Shown one piece after another: positions 63,193-64,000 of a DNA stretch of 64,000 nucleotides (position 1 is the first letter of the stretch; each line of letters starts with the position of its first letter). This DNA is from Shimia sp. R9_2 (GTDB taxonomy: Bacteria; Pseudomonadota; Alphaproteobacteria; Rhodobacterales; Rhodobacteraceae). The stretch covers positions 124,001 to 188,000 of the forward strand of contig NZ_JAGHRO010000007.1 in the NCBI RefSeq assembly GCF_017743735.1, in the 5' to 3' direction. The position numbers and the translations under genes are program-made. The notes beneath the pieces were generated by a model. That model searched no databases, was not told the DNA's origin, and saw nothing but the letters and a program-made list of their open reading frames with translations.

Positions 63193-64000
63193 TCAACGCG
63201 CTTCGGCATCCAGAGACTGGTGACGCACCGGAATGTCGGTCTCAAGCGCATGCGCGCTGCCTGATCCAAGCACCACAAACTCCACCGCCTGCATCTCTTC
63301 GGCGAACCAAAGCGCAAGCGCAAGCGCGTCGCTCGGGGGGGCCGTTGGGCCATCCACCGCATCGAGCACAATTTTGGACGGTGCCCAGACGCAGGTCTGG
63401 TCATTTTTCATCGCCCAATCCAGCTCGGTGCGGGTGTCGACCACCACACAGCGGGAATCACGGGCCGCCAGCATCCATGCGTTTTGCTCAATGGCGAGCA
63501 GATCCACACGGCGTTGGGTCATGGCGTGGCCGGTTTTGGGCGCTGCCAGATCAGGTGCACCCACACAGAGGATCAGCGGCACATCGGTTTGCAGGAACCC
63601 GTCGATAGAGCCCGCAAGCTGTTCGGACATGCGCGCCTCATTAGACACAAAGACAACGCGCGGCTGCGGGGCCTCTTCTTCAATGATCTCCTCAACAGGC
63701 GCGAGATGCGCCTTGCGGCTGCGGACAATCTCGACCCCCAGAGCACCGGGGCCGCGATCCAGCTTCTCGATGCGCACAAAAACCCGATGGGCCTGCGGCT
63801 CAAGCAGGATGCGGTCGGCAACGCGGGCCGCGAGGGTTTCCAGCAGGTTCAGACGCTCGGCAGAGAGTTCAAAGGCAATCGCCTCGGTGACTTTGTCATA
63901 AGACAGGATGCGATCCACATCGTCCTCGACCACCGGGCCAAGCGGCAACACCTCTACCACCACGTTGAAGCAAATCCGCTGGGTGGTGCCTCGCTCCGCC
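63193..64000 (-). CDS. folB: Dihydroneopterin aldolase with a long C-terminal extension, 5' end outside window
   Basis: An open frame from the right edge (269 codons minus stop) to 63193. The N-terminal part (FNVVVEVLPLGPVVEDDVDRILSYDKVTEAI...ERLNLLETLAARVADRILL...VRIEKLDRGPGALGVEIVR) is FolB, about the last 85 residues of the domain. It is followed by about 170 residues with no match I can name, including a stretch (LILCVGAPDLAAPKTGHAM) that looks like an alpha/beta fold. The start and catalytic N-terminal Tyr/Glu are beyond the window. Confidence 0.88.
   Translation of the reverse strand, partial: AERGTTQRICFNVVVEVLPLGPVVEDDVDRILSYDKVTEAIAFELSAERLNLLETLAARVADRILLEPQAHRVFVRIEKLDRGPGALGVEIVRSRKAHLAPVEEIIEEEAPQPRVVFVSNEARMSEQLAGSIDGFLQTDVPLILCVGAPDLAAPKTGHAMTQRRVDLLAIEQNAWMLAARDSRCVVVDTRTELDWAMKNDQTCVWAPSKIVLDAVDGPTAPPSDALALALWFAEEMQAVEFVVLGSGSAHALETDIPVRHQSLDAEAR

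Noticed and set aside
62094-63608. 504-codon plus-strand ORF over glmM, folP and folB.
   Set aside because: It crosses three real genes on the other strand and is Arg/His-rich noise.

Overview
The window looks like a chromosomal segment of a marine Rhodobacterales (Roseobacter-group) alphaproteobacterium. Support comes from the gene content and order (folB-folP-glmM, a ctaD aa3-oxidase locus, an SPOR lipoprotein-dac-tmk-holB-tatD-MBL operon, a CheD-containing chemotaxis operon, a biotin pyruvate carboxylase). It also comes from an alphaproteobacterial GAAC-N7-GAAC SOS box before uvrD, and from a DUF1127 gene followed by an array of hairpins with CCUCCUCCC loops, the layout of the ccaF1-CcsR (cuckoo) sRNA locus of Rhodobacteraceae.

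Layout. 1-6.1 kb is accessory DNA. It holds an AT-rich secreted hypothetical cut by the window edge, an IS1380-family element whose transposase has an in-frame amber codon, small membrane and orphan proteins, a CTAG-rich AT-rich non-coding stretch and a Cys-motif orphan. This block lies on the 3' side of a tRNA-Ser(UGA), a typical island position. 6.7-13.9 kb is a housekeeping operon for cell wall, dTMP and replication functions, followed by an AEC transporter and a DsbA/FrnE-type protein. 14.3-23.3 kb is a chemotaxis operon: STAS, cheY, cheA, cheW, cheR, a second cheY, a small orphan, a PAS protein, an MCP and cheD. No cheB lies in it. 23.4-25.8 kb is a polar amino-acid ABC importer, followed by tRNA-Leu(GAG), lipB, a c-type cytochrome, pyruvate carboxylase, an FMN alpha-hydroxy-acid dehydrogenase, uvrD and a GST.

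36.0-36.7 kb is the most striking region. On the minus strand, downstream of a 71-aa DUF1127 protein (ccaF1-like), eight stem-loops share a 13-nt loop carrying the CUCCUCCC motif. They are arranged as four weak/strong pairs separated by three small spacer hairpins, so they look like four tandem two-hairpin cuckoo/CcsR sRNAs.

37-64 kb is mostly core genome. It includes an Mrp ATPase, ctaD with a putative FnrL box nearby, a PEP-mutase/isocitrate-lyase-like enzyme, a YHYH-protein pair, two tRNA-Gly(GCC) genes, 8-oxoguanine deaminase and a histidinol-phosphatase-like gene. Further on are an XRE regulator, a quinone oxidoreductase with a convergent LysR gene, a second DUF1127 protein, a BAX inhibitor-1 protein, rpmG, an AlkB-type monooxygenase, xseA, purD, a class V aminotransferase, two overlapping Lrp genes divergent from ilvC, a DMT exporter, and glmM-folP-folB running off the right edge. 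An EthD-like gene at 38.0-38.3 kb is frameshifted. The 5' third of uvrD has much lower GC than the rest, which suggests a recombinant gene.
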